Part shown: positions 43,491 to 52,655 of the stretch, piece by piece
Layout of the letters: every line of letters starts with the position of its first letter
How positions within the stretch are numbered: the first letter of the stretch is position 1
Source of the DNA: Terriglobia bacterium
GTDB lineage: Bacteria; Acidobacteriota; Terriglobia; Terriglobales; Acidobacteriaceae
Reading direction: 5' to 3'
Length of the DNA stretch: 64,000 bases
NCBI GenBank assembly: GCA_020073385.1
Contig: JAIQFH010000034.1
Coordinates: 1 to 64,000 of the forward strand
The notes under the pieces: generated by a model
What the model was told of the DNA's origin: nothing
Database searches by the model: none
Seen by the model: only the letters and a program-made list of their open reading frames with translations
Translations under genes and position numbers: made by a program

Positions 43491-43979
43491 ATGGCAAATT
43501 CTCCCGCCTTATCCAAGACGATTGCCGTCGTGCGCATGGCGACGTCCGTGTTCTTCCTTCTATTCGGTGAATACAAGGTCGCCGGGCCGGAGTTTGCCCA
43601 CGGCGGATTCCAGACTTACTTGCAGGACTACATAGCGAACAGTGCCGTGAGTTTCTACCGGCCCGTGCTATCTGGACTGGTGTTGCCCCACGCGGTCTTC
43701 CTCGGATACGTAGTTGGAATCGTCGAACTGGCGGTCGGCATTTCCTTGCTGATCGGACTATGGGTACGTCCAGCCGGCATTGTTGGCGGGCTCTTTCTGT
43801 TGAATATGCTTCTGGCGACGTGGTGGGCACCTGGACATGGTGTGCCGGTCTGGCGCTATTTCGGCAACGAGCTGGATCATCTTCCGTTGTTGTTACTATT
43901 GATCGTCTTTTACGCCGCGGATGCGGGACGCACCTGGGGTCTCGATGGGTCGGTGCGCGCGAATCGCGGTTATCGCTGA
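43491..43979 (+). CDS. DoxX/DoxD-like membrane protein
   Basis: A 162-aa integral membrane protein with four hydrophobic helices: SKTIAVVRMATSVFFLLFGE, FLGYVVGIVELAVGISLLIG, AGIVGGLFLLNMLLATWWAP and LPLLLLLIVFYAADAGRTWG. This is the DoxX/DoxD arrangement. The role is probably quinone-linked or structural in the envelope. It starts 34 bp after the CBS gene and ends 30 bp before the second amidohydrolase, so the four genes look like one operon. Confidence 0.85.
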   Translation: MANSPALSKTIAVVRMATSVFFLLFGEYKVAGPEFAHGGFQTYLQDYIANSAVSFYRPVLSGLVLPHAVFLGYVVGIVELAVGISLLIGLWVRPAGIVGGLFLLNMLLATWWAPGHGVPVWRYFGNELDHLPLLLLLIVFYAADAGRTWGLDGSVRANRGYR

Positions 43980-44009
43980 GAAAATTGTTAAGAAGAAGGG
44001 AAACCGGGG

Positions 44010-45293
44010 ATGAGGAAGGTCTGCGCTTGTTTGGCGGTTGCGTTGTTATGTCTCAGTGCGGCGGAAGCTCAAACGCGGCGGGTGGCGGTGCATGCGGGAC
44101 ACGTGCTCGATGTGAAATCGGGCAGAATGCTGGCGGATCAGACGATTCTGATCGAAGACGGAAAGATCGTGAGTACCGGCGCGGCGGCAGAAGCGAAGGT
44201 TCCTTCCGACGCCGTGCGAATTGAATTGCCCAACGCGACCGTGCTTCCCGGACTGATTGACGCGCACACGCATCTGACCATGGAGCCCAAGTTCGGCTAC
44301 GAGCGGCTGGCGATCTCCGTGCCGCGTGAGGCGCTGATCGGTGCCAAGAATGCGCGGACGACACTGCTCGCGGGTTTCACCACTGTGCGAAACGTAGGCG
44401 CGTCGGAATTCAGCGATGTGGCGCTGCGCGATGCGATCAATGCAGCCGATGTTCCCGGCCCGCGCATGCTGGTAAGCGGACCTGCGCTCAGCATCACTGG
44501 CGGACATTGCGACAACAACATGCTGCCCTTCGAGTATCACGCCACCGAGGACGGAGTTGCCGATGGCGTCGCCGCGGTGCAACACAAGGTGCGCGAGAAC
44601 ATCAAGTACGGGTCGGATTTGATCAAAGTGTGCGCGACCGGCGGCGTGCTTTCGCTGGGCGACAATCCGCAGCACTCGCAGTTCACGCTCGAAGAAATGA
44701 AGGCGATCGTGGCCGATGCGCACCGCCTGGGGCGCAAAGTAGCGGCGCATGCGCACGGGGCGGAAGGGATTCGGTGGGCAGCGGAGGCAGGCGTCGATTC
44801 GATCGAGCACGGGTCGTACATCGACGACGCGGGCATCGCGGTCATGAAGGAGCGTGGCACTTATCTCGTGCCCACGCTCTACCTGGGCGATTGGATGATC
44901 GACAACGCAGGGCTCACGCGCCTGCCTCCGCCGCTTCTGGCCAAGGCGCAGGAGGTGATCCCAGCAGCGCGCAAGAACGTTGCCCACGCATTCGCCAGTG
45001 GAGTGAAGGTCGCGCTCGGCACGGATGCCGCCGTGTATCCGCACGGGATGAATGGCCACGAATTCGGTGTCATGGTGAAGCTGGGTCTTACACCGCTGCA
45101 GGCGATACAGGCAGGAACGGTGAATGCCGCCGATTTGCTGGGTTGGTCGGGCAAAGTCGGCACTCTCGAGCCGGGAGCGTGGGGTGACATGGTTGCAGTG
45201 GATGGCGACCCACTGAAAGACGTCACCACGCTGGAAAGGGTGAAGTTCGTAATGAAGGGCGGCGAAGTAGTGAAGAACGACTACGCCCGATAA
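44010..45293 (+). CDS. Secreted imidazolonepropionase-like amidohydrolase (2)
   Basis: A 427-aa exported hydrolase, paralogue of 41582-42880. Signal peptide [20 protein letters not shown]; metal sites [58 protein letters not shown] and [12 protein letters not shown]. It is closer to Xaa-Pro dipeptidase-type amidohydrolases by its GGVLSLGD segment. Likely substrate: cyclic amides or prolyl dipeptides in the periplasm. GGGGATG context lacks a strong ribosome site other than GGGAAACCGGGG. Confidence 0.9.
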   Translation: MRKVCACLAVALLCLSAAEAQTRRVAVHAGHVLDVKSGRMLADQTILIEDGKIVSTGAAAEAKVPSDAVRIELPNATVLPGLIDAHTHLTMEPKFGYERLAISVPREALIGAKNARTTLLAGFTTVRNVGASEFSDVALRDAINAADVPGPRMLVSGPALSITGGHCDNNMLPFEYHATEDGVADGVAAVQHKVRENIKYGSDLIKVCATGGVLSLGDNPQHSQFTLEEMKAIVADAHRLGRKVAAHAHGAEGIRWAAEAGVDSIEHGSYIDDAGIAVMKERGTYLVPTLYLGDWMIDNAGLTRLPPPLLAKAQEVIPAARKNVAHAFASGVKVALGTDAAVYPHGMNGHEFGVMVKLGLTPLQAIQAGTVNAADLLGWSGKVGTLEPGAWGDMVAVDGDPLKDVTTLERVKFVMKGGEVVKNDYAR

Positions 45294-45311
45294 TGAGAGT
45301 TGTTGGGCGGT

Positions 45312-46382
45312 TTACCGCAGCGACACGGAAGCAGGCTGCTGCGAGACACTGTTGCGGATATGTTTGAGCAATCCCCAGATTTGGACAGCGCCCCCGATGC
45401 ACAACCCTACCCAGGTGCACACCAGACTGATCATGAGCGACACGTTCACGATGGCGGCGATCTTTGTGAAGCGGACATATTGCTCCGAGCTGCGCACGCC
45501 ATCCGCGATCGTCACAAACGGATGCCAATCTCCCTGCACGCTGTGACCGGAAGCTTGAATCATGTAGTGCACCAGGATCAGCGATACGACCGTCTGCAAA
45601 AGCTGTGACCAGAGCGGGAAGGTCGTCCATTCCGAGCGAGCTAGGGCGACGGCCAACCGCACGATGACCGCTACGGCAAGCAAAACTATCGGTACGTAGA
45701 ACGTGTGCCAGATCGGCCCGAGCTTCAGGAAAGCCGCAGCTGGTCCGAGAATCAGAAAAGGATGGTTCGGAACCAGCAACAGCCACACCAGGCCGAAGAC
45801 GTTGAACGCGAGCTCGCAGATTGTGTGCACGAACGAAGTCTTACGTTCCGGTTTCTGCAGGGGCGGCAGGCTGCTCGGATCCCACTTGCAATTGATGTCG
45901 GCGATCGCGTGCGTGCGTTCTAAGATCGCAAATACCAGCGTGATTACTCCCGCTGCGATGAATGCCCCAGACCAGAGATTCCCCAGTGTGACGAGCGCGG
46001 TCTTGCCCCAGTCGCCGTTCGTGCTGGCCAGGGTCGCCGGGCCCACGATGAAGATGAACACCGGAACCAGGATCCAGAGCAGCACCATCTTCAGCACAAA
46101 CTCATAGATGGGATAGAGCCCCGGTCCGATGAGGTGGCGCCTTGGCCCGAGGCGGCTGGCAACCAGCATCGGCGCACCGCACTTTTTGAGGATCTCTGAG
46201 ATCTCGTCCTTGCCGAGAGCGTGGCCAAGCTCGGATTCCTTGTCTTCAATTTGAGAGCGCAGGTCTTCCCCGAGCTCAGCGAGGAGGTCCTCCTGGCGCC
46301 GGGTCTTCGGCATCCAGAAGCGGACTGCCTGCAGGTAACGGTCAACAAGCTCTAAAGGATTTCGGCTGGATGATGTGCTCAT
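45312..46382 (-). CDS. HAAS-domain membrane protein
   Basis: A 356-aa protein. Residues 1-75 are the helical HAAS signalling domain (LVDRYLQAVRFWMPKTRRQE, LLAELGEDLRSQIEDKESEL); the rest has about six to seven membrane helices (MVLLWILVPVFIFIVGPATL, LVWLLLVPNHPFLILGPAAA). HAAS proteins are paired with PadR regulators; that pairing is present here, the PadR gene ending 4 bp upstream. The output is likely control of an envelope process; the function is unproven. Confidence 0.85.
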   Translation of the reverse strand: MSTSSSRNPLELVDRYLQAVRFWMPKTRRQEDLLAELGEDLRSQIEDKESELGHALGKDEISEILKKCGAPMLVASRLGPRRHLIGPGLYPIYEFVLKMVLLWILVPVFIFIVGPATLASTNGDWGKTALVTLGNLWSGAFIAAGVITLVFAILERTHAIADINCKWDPSSLPPLQKPERKTSFVHTICELAFNVFGLVWLLLVPNHPFLILGPAAAFLKLGPIWHTFYVPIVLLAVAVIVRLAVALARSEWTTFPLWSQLLQTVVSLILVHYMIQASGHSVQGDWHPFVTIADGVRSSEQYVRFTKIAAIVNVSLMISLVCTWVGLCIGGAVQIWGLLKHIRNSVSQQPASVSLR

Positions 46383-46386
46383 AGTG

Positions 46387-46716
46387 CTATGCCTCTTGAA
46401 GAATCTTGCTCAGCGACGTATGGATGCGCTGCCATTCGCCTAACAACTGGTCCAGAATCTGTTCTCCCATTGGCGAGAGACGGTAGAAGCGCTTGTTGCG
46501 CTTGTCCTCTTCGCGCCACTGGCTGACCAACAGGCCTTGGCTTTCGAGACGACGAAGGAGCGGATACAGCGTACCTTCGTCGATTTCTAGGCCGTCGTCG
46601 GCCAGAGCCTTGCGGAGCGTGTAGCCGTAGCGCTCGGTCCGGAGCTGAGTGAGAACTGCCAGGGTTAAGCATCCTCGGCGGAGTTCCAGCTTCAGGTTCT
46701 CGAAAACTTCCGACAT
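46387..46716 (-). CDS. PadR family transcriptional regulator
   Basis: A 109-aa winged-helix repressor: MSEVFENLKLELRRGCLTLA, VLTQLRTERYGYTLRKALAD, recognition region EGTLYPLLRRLESQGLLVSQ, and wing KRNKRFYRLSPMG. The start at 46716 matches the family; upstream in-frame ATGs at 46737 and 46755 would overlap the operator-like palindromes. It precedes the HAAS gene by 4 bp. Likely an autoregulator of the pair (see 46741-46785). Confidence 0.92.
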   Translation of the reverse strand: MSEVFENLKLELRRGCLTLAVLTQLRTERYGYTLRKALADDGLEIDEGTLYPLLRRLESQGLLVSQWREEDKRNKRFYRLSPMGEQILDQLLGEWQRIHTSLSKILQEA

Positions 46717-46740
46717 CGTTTGGCTACCATTCGTCATATA

Positions 46741-46785
46741 GTATGCGACATACACTGTATCTCACACAGTATTGATTTCTGTCAA
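46741..46785 (-). promoter_or_regulatory. Candidate PadR operator and promoter
   Basis: Two inverted repeats lie just upstream of padR: GTATG-cga-CATAC (46741-46753) and ACTGT-N7-ACAGT (46754-46770). On the minus strand TTGACA (46785-46780) is followed after 17 bp by AGATAC as a weak -10 inside the second repeat. A repressor bound there would block the promoter. Confidence 0.6.
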
Positions 46786-46863
46786 GAGTTTTTTGCCGAC
46801 AAAATTCTAGTTGCGTTAAATGTATGATAACGGGCTGGATAGCGCATTGAGGAAGCATTGAAC

Positions 46864-48270
46864 TTGAAATCGGCTAAGACTGAAGCAGTGATCCAGAAGC
46901 TGTGGCACCCGACTGCCGTGCGGAAACTGGCTCGAGAATTGGCCGACGTCGCCGCCGCAGCCCTAACGGTAAATGATAGGCCCCTACGAAGGCCCAGCGC
47001 TGATCAGCTGGCAGCTCAGATTGTTCAACGAGGCCGCGAGACCCCGGATCTTGTGAGTCTCGTGCGCGCGATCAGCGAAGCGAGCCTGGCTTTGTCGCAC
47101 CCGCGATATGGTGCGCAGCAGGTTGCAGCACCTATTCCGGCTGCAGCGCTGGTGGAATCGGTGGTGGCGGCGATGAATCAGAGCCTCGCCGTTTGGGAGA
47201 TGTCGCCGATCGCGACCGCTATTGACCGCGATCTAATGACGAGATTCAAGAAGCTGTTCGGGTACCCGCGAGCAGCGGAAGGTTCGCTGGTTCCAGGCGG
47301 GGCGTTCGCCAATCTCACAGCGTTGCTGGCGGCGCGCGACGCTCTGGTCCCGTACGCTTCGAAGAACGGACAGGCTCGAATCGCCATCATCGTAGGAGCT
47401 CAGGCGCACTACTCGATCGCCAGAGCGGCTGCTATTCTTGGCCTCGGCCGCGACGCCGTGTTCAAGGTTCCGCTCGACGCGGAGTTCTGTACTGATGTGG
47501 AGCAAGTAACGCACTCGTGTGCTGCCGCCCGGAAATCCGGTTTCCGGAAGTTCATTCTGGTCGGCTCGTCCGGTTCTACGCCGACCGGCAGCTTTGACAA
47601 CCTGGTGGCGCTGGCTGAGATCGCGCGTAAGCACCGCGCCTGGTTCCACGTCGATGCCGCGCACGGGGCTGGTCTCGCCTTCAGCCGCCGCTTCCACGGG
47701 AGACTGAAGGGTCTCAACCGGGTGGACTCGATGATCTTTGATCCGCACAAAATGATGTTCATGCCGCTTGCTGCCGGCGGCGTGCTGGTGCGCGATGGGG
47801 CGCACCTGCTCGGTCCTCTGCAGGAACAGGCTCCTTACCTGTTCGGCTCAAAGCGGCGATGGCCTGACCTGGGCCAACTCACCATTGCCTGTTCGCAGCG
47901 ATTCGATGCGCTTAAGACCTGGCTCGTATGGCGCGTATATGGCGGGGAGCTTTGGGATCACCTGACGACGCATGTCTGCGACGTTGCCCAAGCGGCGTTT
48001 CAATACTGTTCCGAATCTGAGATTCTTGAGCCGGTGCATCAGCCGCACTCCAACATTTTCTGTTTCCAGTTGCGGCACAAGGACGATCGTGATTCTGATC
48101 GGCATTGTTCGGCAATCAAAGAACAGCTCAACGAGAGCGGATTCGCCTACATCAGTTCCACTGTGCTCGACGGCCGCAGAGTGTTGCGGATTGTGGTGAT
48201 GAACCCGCGAATGACGGCTGATGACATCTGTGACGTCCTGCGCAGGGTGGAAAAGATCGCATGCAAGTGA
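46864..48270 (+). CDS. Group II PLP-dependent decarboxylase
   Basis: About 468 aa, the aromatic-L-amino-acid/glutamate decarboxylase fold. It has the PLP-stacking His in AQAHYSIARA, HVDAAHGAG with the Asp that binds the pyridine nitrogen, and the Schiff-base Lys in FDPHKMMFMPLAAG. The nearest type is 2,4-diaminobutyrate or aspartate-type decarboxylase, but the substrate is not determined. Two TTG starts exist, 46858 and 46864; the second leaves 10 bp to GAGGA at 46849. Divergent from padR, and possibly sharing its operator region. Confidence 0.85.
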   Translation: MKSAKTEAVIQKLWHPTAVRKLARELADVAAAALTVNDRPLRRPSADQLAAQIVQRGRETPDLVSLVRAISEASLALSHPRYGAQQVAAPIPAAALVESVVAAMNQSLAVWEMSPIATAIDRDLMTRFKKLFGYPRAAEGSLVPGGAFANLTALLAARDALVPYASKNGQARIAIIVGAQAHYSIARAAAILGLGRDAVFKVPLDAEFCTDVEQVTHSCAAARKSGFRKFILVGSSGSTPTGSFDNLVALAEIARKHRAWFHVDAAHGAGLAFSRRFHGRLKGLNRVDSMIFDPHKMMFMPLAAGGVLVRDGAHLLGPLQEQAPYLFGSKRRWPDLGQLTIACSQRFDALKTWLVWRVYGGELWDHLTTHVCDVAQAAFQYCSESEILEPVHQPHSNIFCFQLRHKDDRDSDRHCSAIKEQLNESGFAYISSTVLDGRRVLRIVVMNPRMTADDICDVLRRVEKIACK

Positions 48271-48310
48271 GCGGGGAATCCGATCGAGTTGAAAGAGTCA
48301 GCCACTAACG

Positions 48311-48416
48311 TTGTCATTCCGAACGGCGCCGTTTGCCGTGAGGAATCTGCTGTGGTTGGCGGCGGGTCGGGTGCCGGCGGAAAGCAGATTCCTCCGCTTC
48401 GCGATCGGAATGACAA
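48311..48416. repeat. TCATTCCGA-type inverted repeat copy
   Basis: TTGTCATTCCGAACGGCG at the left and GCGATCGGAATGACAAG at the right, with GAGGAATCTGCT and AGCAGATTCCTC inside. Complete paired copy in the spacer between the convergent decarboxylase and radical SAM genes. Confidence 0.85.
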
Positions 48417-48510
48417 GAATCTTGGGGAATTAGGTTGGTCATTCGCACCTGGCGCCTGGCGGAGCGTGTTCGTTGGCCGGCACCTTGTGCCGGGACGGCG
48501 GCGCTACAAG

Positions 48511-50052
48511 TTACACTCCGGCCGAAACTACTTGTCCCGGGGAGCTGTGCGGCATCACCGCGTGCGCCAGCTTTTGCCGGTAGTGAACGTGGCGCCAGCG
48601 GGTCATCTCGACCAGAGGCTTCCACACCGGGTTCACGAGGTCGTGCTTAATGAGCAGATGCCAGAAGCGATTCGACCGCTTGTAGAGATAGGACATCGCA
48701 ATGTACAGCGGAACCGCCTGCCACTGTTCGGGCCTCCGGCGCCAGATGGAGGCGTGCGAGAACAGGCGCTGATAGATCCATGCGTAACCGTGTTCGAGTT
48801 CCTCGGGAGTCATGTGCTTCGGCTGGAAGACCGCGTGACCCGTGTCGTACTGAGTCCAGTCGCGATGCAGGATGCGTCCTTCGGCTTCCATCTGGCGGAA
48901 GAGCGGCGTGGCCGGATAAGGCGTCAGGATGTGGAACGTGGCGCACTCCAGCCGGTTTTCCTCAATCCATTCCGCGGTGCGAACGAACACGTCTTTCCGG
49001 TCGTGATCGAATCCCAACACGAAGGATCCGTTTACCTGAATTCCGTAGTCATGAAGCATGCGGACGCGCCGCGCGTAATCGGAGGTCTTTGGCGTTTTCT
49101 TGTGCGAATCGGCAAGGTTGTCGTCAGAGAGCGATTCGAATCCGATGAATACGCCGGTGCAGCCTGCCAGCGCCATGTTCCGGATGAGACTGGGGTCGTC
49201 GGTGACATCGATGGTGACGGCGGCGCTCCAGATCTTGTTCAGTGGACGCAGGGCAGTGCACAACGAGTGTAGATAGTCGCGCCGCGAACCGAGATTGTTG
49301 TCGATGAACACCGCGTAGGGCTGATCGTCAGCCTTGAACTCGTCGACGACCTGTTGCGGGTGGCGCATACGATAGGGCATGCGCAGGCCATCGGTGGCGA
49401 GATAGCAGAAACCGCAACGGTTATGGCAACCGCGCGTCGCAATCAGGCTGGTGGTCGTGAGGAAACTGCGACGAGGAAGAATCGAACGCCGCGGCGAAGG
49501 ATCGTCGCAGTAATCATTCTCGTAGGTGGTGACGTAACGGGATTGGAGGCTGCCCGCCTCGATGTCGCGCAGGATTCGCGGCCAGAGTTGAACGCCGTCG
49601 CCAAGAGCTAGAGCATCGGCGTGAGGTGCACATTCCTCGGGACACGACAACACGTGAAGCCCGCCAAGAATAACTTTCGATCCGCGCGCGCGATACCAAT
49701 CAGCCAGTTCGTACGCGCGCCGCGCAAAGGTTAAATGGACCGTAATGCCGACCACATGGGGTAGAGGCTGGAATGGCGGACGTCCATCGAGCAAGTTTTC
49801 ATCACAATACTCGACGCGCCAGTGTGCCGGCGTCGTGGCGGCAAAGCTGGTCAATGCCAGAGTCGGAGTCAGCACGTGCTTGCCAAAGCTGGCGTTCGCA
49901 TCCTTGGGATAGAACGGATTGATCAGCAGGGCGTAGCGCCGCTCCATGAATCCACGGGGCTCGGAGTGATCGAGAACGGGCGCCTTGATCATTTCAGCGG
50001 GGCCCCAGCGCTTTCGAATGGGAGTTAGAAACGGCTCTATATATCGATTCAT
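48511..50052 (-). CDS. B12-binding-domain radical SAM protein
   Basis: A 513-aa radical SAM enzyme. Residues about 38-165 look like a cobalamin-binding Rossmann domain (YALLINPFYPKDANASFG, VVGITVHLTFARRAYELADW, VILGGLHVLSCPEECAPHAD). The Fe-S motif is Cys209-X3-Cys213-X2-Cys216 (RGCHNRCGFCYLAT). After the barrel (to about 400) follows a Trp/Arg-rich tail (IWRRRPEQWQAVPLYIAM). Enzymes of this type often methylate unactivated carbons; the substrate is unknown. The start at 50052 may be leaderless, because the promoter abuts it; ATG 49992 or 49947 are alternatives. Confidence 0.87.
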   Translation of the reverse strand: MNRYIEPFLTPIRKRWGPAEMIKAPVLDHSEPRGFMERRYALLINPFYPKDANASFGKHVLTPTLALTSFAATTPAHWRVEYCDENLLDGRPPFQPLPHVVGITVHLTFARRAYELADWYRARGSKVILGGLHVLSCPEECAPHADALALGDGVQLWPRILRDIEAGSLQSRYVTTYENDYCDDPSPRRSILPRRSFLTTTSLIATRGCHNRCGFCYLATDGLRMPYRMRHPQQVVDEFKADDQPYAVFIDNNLGSRRDYLHSLCTALRPLNKIWSAAVTIDVTDDPSLIRNMALAGCTGVFIGFESLSDDNLADSHKKTPKTSDYARRVRMLHDYGIQVNGSFVLGFDHDRKDVFVRTAEWIEENRLECATFHILTPYPATPLFRQMEAEGRILHRDWTQYDTGHAVFQPKHMTPEELEHGYAWIYQRLFSHASIWRRRPEQWQAVPLYIAMSYLYKRSNRFWHLLIKHDLVNPVWKPLVEMTRWRHVHYRQKLAHAVMPHSSPGQVVSAGV

Positions 50053-50054
50053 TT

Positions 50055-50087
50055 GTACTTTATATCATAAAGTACTTTGTACAGCAA
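50055..50087 (-). promoter_or_regulatory. Promoter overlapped by perfect palindromic operator
   Basis: The inverted repeat GTACTTTA, 5-nt spacer, TAAAGTAC covers 50055-50075. On the minus strand TTGCTG (50087-50082), 17 bp, then TATAAA (50064-50059) form a good promoter whose -10 lies inside the palindrome. Transcription would start within a few bases of the radical SAM ATG at 50052. GTACttt on the flank gives a partial extra half-site. Confidence 0.75.
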
Positions 50088-50133
50088 GAATTCGGATTAG
50101 TTCCCTCCGCCCGTCGCCCTGGTATCCGTGTAT

Positions 50134-50234
50134 TTGTCATTCCGACCGAAGGGAGGAATCTGCTGGTGGCCGGGGCCGTGGCGCTGCAAGCGACAGCAGA
50201 TTCCTCAACGGCTGACGCCGTTTCGGAATGACAA
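50134..50234. repeat. TCATTCCGA-type inverted repeat copy
   Basis: TTGTCATTCCGACCG at the left and CCGTTTCGGAATGACAAA at the right, with GGAGGAATCTGCT and AGCAGATTCCTC inside. Complete paired copy in the spacer between the radical SAM gene and the hybrid kinase. Confidence 0.85.
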
Positions 50235-50262
50235 AACTGATGACAAAACTGATGACAAAACT
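50229..50262. repeat. 12-bp tandem repeat, three units
   Basis: The unit ATGACAAAACTG is repeated three times without mismatch directly at the end of the palindromic repeat, starting from its own last bases (GAATGACAAA). It looks like replication slippage from the repeat boundary. Confidence 0.8.
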
Positions 50263-50325
50263 GTAGAGAAATGCCAGAGCAATAAGGCAAAAAGGAAGGC
50301 CCACGATTCCCAGGATGCTCCAGTC

Positions 50326-52527
50326 CTAGGAAGCTCCAGCCGCAGAAGCACTCTGAGAGTCCCTCTGTTGCAGCTCTTGAATCCTCGCGGCCAGCGTCTG
50401 CACGGAGAATGGCTTGTTAAGCAGAACCGTCCCGGTCCCGACTTCGGGATGCGCGAATGAAGAGGCCTGGCTATATCCGGAGATGAAGATAACGGCAAAG
50501 TCTTTTCGCTTTGCCCGGAGTTTCGACACAAACTCCGGACCGCCCATCTGAGGCATCACGACGTCGGCAACAACAATGTCAATCTGTCCGGCGTGGGCTT
50601 CGGCCAGAACGAGCGCATCGGCTCCATTTTCCGCTTCGATCACAGTGTAGCCAAAGGCCCGCAGCGCCGCTGCTGTAAGAAGCCGCAACGCAGCTTCGTC
50701 CTCCACCAACAGGATCGTGCCCGTTCCCTTCAGCGCCACCGGTACTTTCTGCGCCGACGTCACAGAAGCAGCACTCGTTACCGCGGGCAGGTAGACCTTG
50801 AATGTGGTTCCGACTTCTACTTCACTCACCACGGCGATGTGGCCCTTGCTCTGTTCGACGATTCCGTAAACGGTCGCCAGACCCAGGCCGGTGCCTTTGC
50901 CTTGCTCCTTGGTGGTGAAGAAGGGTTCGAAGATGTGAGCCAGAGTTTCCTTGTCCATGCCGATGCCGGTATCCTTCACCGCAATCAGCACGTAGTCCCC
51001 GGCGCGCGCGTCGGGATTACAGGCGGCATACGCCTCGTCAAGGTGCGCGGGCTGGGTTTCCACGATCAGCTTGCCGCCATTGGGCATGGCGTCGCGGGCG
51101 TTGACAACGAGATTCATGACGACCTGCTCAAGCTGTCCCGGATCCGCCTGCACGCGCCCGATCGGATCGGACAGGTTCGTCTTCAACTCGATGTCTTCTC
51201 CAATCAACACGCGCAGCATCTTCACCATATTGCGCACAGTCTGGTTGGGATCGAGGATCTGCGGCTCGAGCACCTGCTTGCGGCTGAATGCCAGCAACTG
51301 CCGGGTGAGAGCGCTGGCCCGATCACCCGCCTTCTTGATCTCTTCCAAGTGCGGACGCGAGGGTGCGGGCACCGCATCCAGCAGCATGTCGCTGTAGCCC
51401 TTGATGATCATAACCAGATTGTTGAAATCATGGGCTACGCCGCCTGCAAGTCTCCCGACGGCTTCCAGGCGCGCCGCACGCAGCATGCTCTCGCGCGACT
51501 TCTTCAGGCTGTCGCGCATCTCCTTGAAAGCGCGTCCCAGATCCGCGACTTCGTCGTTGCCTCGAATCGGAATCGGAAAATCAAAATTACCTTTCTGCAA
51601 TTGCCTGGTTCCAACTACCAGTTGCTCGACGGGACGTGTGATTTGGCGCGAGAGCAGAAACGCCACGAATGCTCCGCCGAGCACCGCGACCGCGCCCAGC
51701 ATGGCAAGCATCCGATTCAATGCCCTGAGAAAGCTGGATGCCTGATCGAACGATTGCAGGCAATAGAGGCGAACCGGATGGTTGCCTGGCAACTCGACGA
51801 AGCTCGCCAGCCAGCGTTCGCCGCGTACCTGAAATACCCGTTCGGCAGTCGACGGTGTTGGGTCACGAGGCAGTGCGGATTCGAACTCCTGCCACACTTC
51901 GGCTGGCAGCGAACTGAGCAGCACACGGCCTTGGCGCTCAAAGGTGAACGCTGACTTTCCGAAATCGCCGCTGGTGAGAATCGTCTCCCGCCGCATTTCC
52001 CTTCCCAACGCCATTCGCCCAAGCGTTCGCTCGTCCTGCCCGGTGCCCGCGAAGATAGGGACAAAATTTATGTCATACAAGTGGCCGTTCACGAACCACC
52101 AGTCTTCGACGCCATCCGCGGCCAGCAGCAGCGGCTTGACCGTGGCGGAGTTCACATCGTCGAATTTGGCATGCAGACCCAGCAGTTCGCCGCCCGGGTT
52201 TTCCAGAATCAGCAAATCCGCACGGCTTGCCGGCAGAATCCACTGCGAACCGTCTTGCACCGTCAGAGGGTCATTGGTCGACATCAGGGCTTTGACGCTC
52301 GGTTGGTTGGCGATAAATGATGCGCTTTGCTCGGCCTGTTCGCGCCGCAGCCTCTCCATCTCGGCATAAACGTGCGATTGCGTCCGCAAAGCAGAGGCCA
52401 GGTCAGCCCGTATCTGGTTCCGCATCCTTGCCTGCACCAAGGCCAGGACGGCCGCAGTCAGAAAGAAGACGACCGCGACCATCGACACGAGAAGCTTGGT
52501 TCGTAAATGGGTGAAGTGATGCAACAC
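50326..52527 (-). CDS. Membrane hybrid histidine kinase (HAMP-HisKA-HATPase-REC)
   Basis: A 733-aa sensor with membrane helices at about 12-32 and 276-294 enclosing a periplasmic sensor domain of about 240 residues, then HAMP (295-345), HisKA with His366 in GRLAGGVAHDFNN, HATPase (about 460-585; DTGIGMD, GKGTGLGLA) and a receiver (604-720) with Asp655 in VVADVVMPQ and Lys in LNKPFS. Its kinase-receiver part is close to that of the soluble kinase at 1804. Divergent from the porin/cupredoxin operon, which it might control; this is inference from position. Confidence 0.9.
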   Translation of the reverse strand: MLHHFTHLRTKLLVSMVAVVFFLTAAVLALVQARMRNQIRADLASALRTQSHVYAEMERLRREQAEQSASFIANQPSVKALMSTNDPLTVQDGSQWILPASRADLLILENPGGELLGLHAKFDDVNSATVKPLLLAADGVEDWWFVNGHLYDINFVPIFAGTGQDERTLGRMALGREMRRETILTSGDFGKSAFTFERQGRVLLSSLPAEVWQEFESALPRDPTPSTAERVFQVRGERWLASFVELPGNHPVRLYCLQSFDQASSFLRALNRMLAMLGAVAVLGGAFVAFLLSRQITRPVEQLVVGTRQLQKGNFDFPIPIRGNDEVADLGRAFKEMRDSLKKSRESMLRAARLEAVGRLAGGVAHDFNNLVMIIKGYSDMLLDAVPAPSRPHLEEIKKAGDRASALTRQLLAFSRKQVLEPQILDPNQTVRNMVKMLRVLIGEDIELKTNLSDPIGRVQADPGQLEQVVMNLVVNARDAMPNGGKLIVETQPAHLDEAYAACNPDARAGDYVLIAVKDTGIGMDKETLAHIFEPFFTTKEQGKGTGLGLATVYGIVEQSKGHIAVVSEVEVGTTFKVYLPAVTSAASVTSAQKVPVALKGTGTILLVEDEAALRLLTAAALRAFGYTVIEAENGADALVLAEAHAGQIDIVVADVVMPQMGGPEFVSKLRAKRKDFAVIFISGYSQASSFAHPEVGTGTVLLNKPFSVQTLAARIQELQQRDSQSASAAGAS

Positions 52528-52655
52528 GCTGCATGACAGACTAAGCGAGGAGAATGCGGCAGGCCAGACACTTTGGTAACTGCCATTCCGGTGTCGGCAC
52601 TACTAGTAACCTTGCCGTAACTTCTTCCGGCTGACGAAAATAATTTGCAAAGTCA

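Noticed and set aside
50229..50262. CRISPR-like short array
   Set aside because: Three directly adjacent 12-bp units without spacers; no cas genes in the window.
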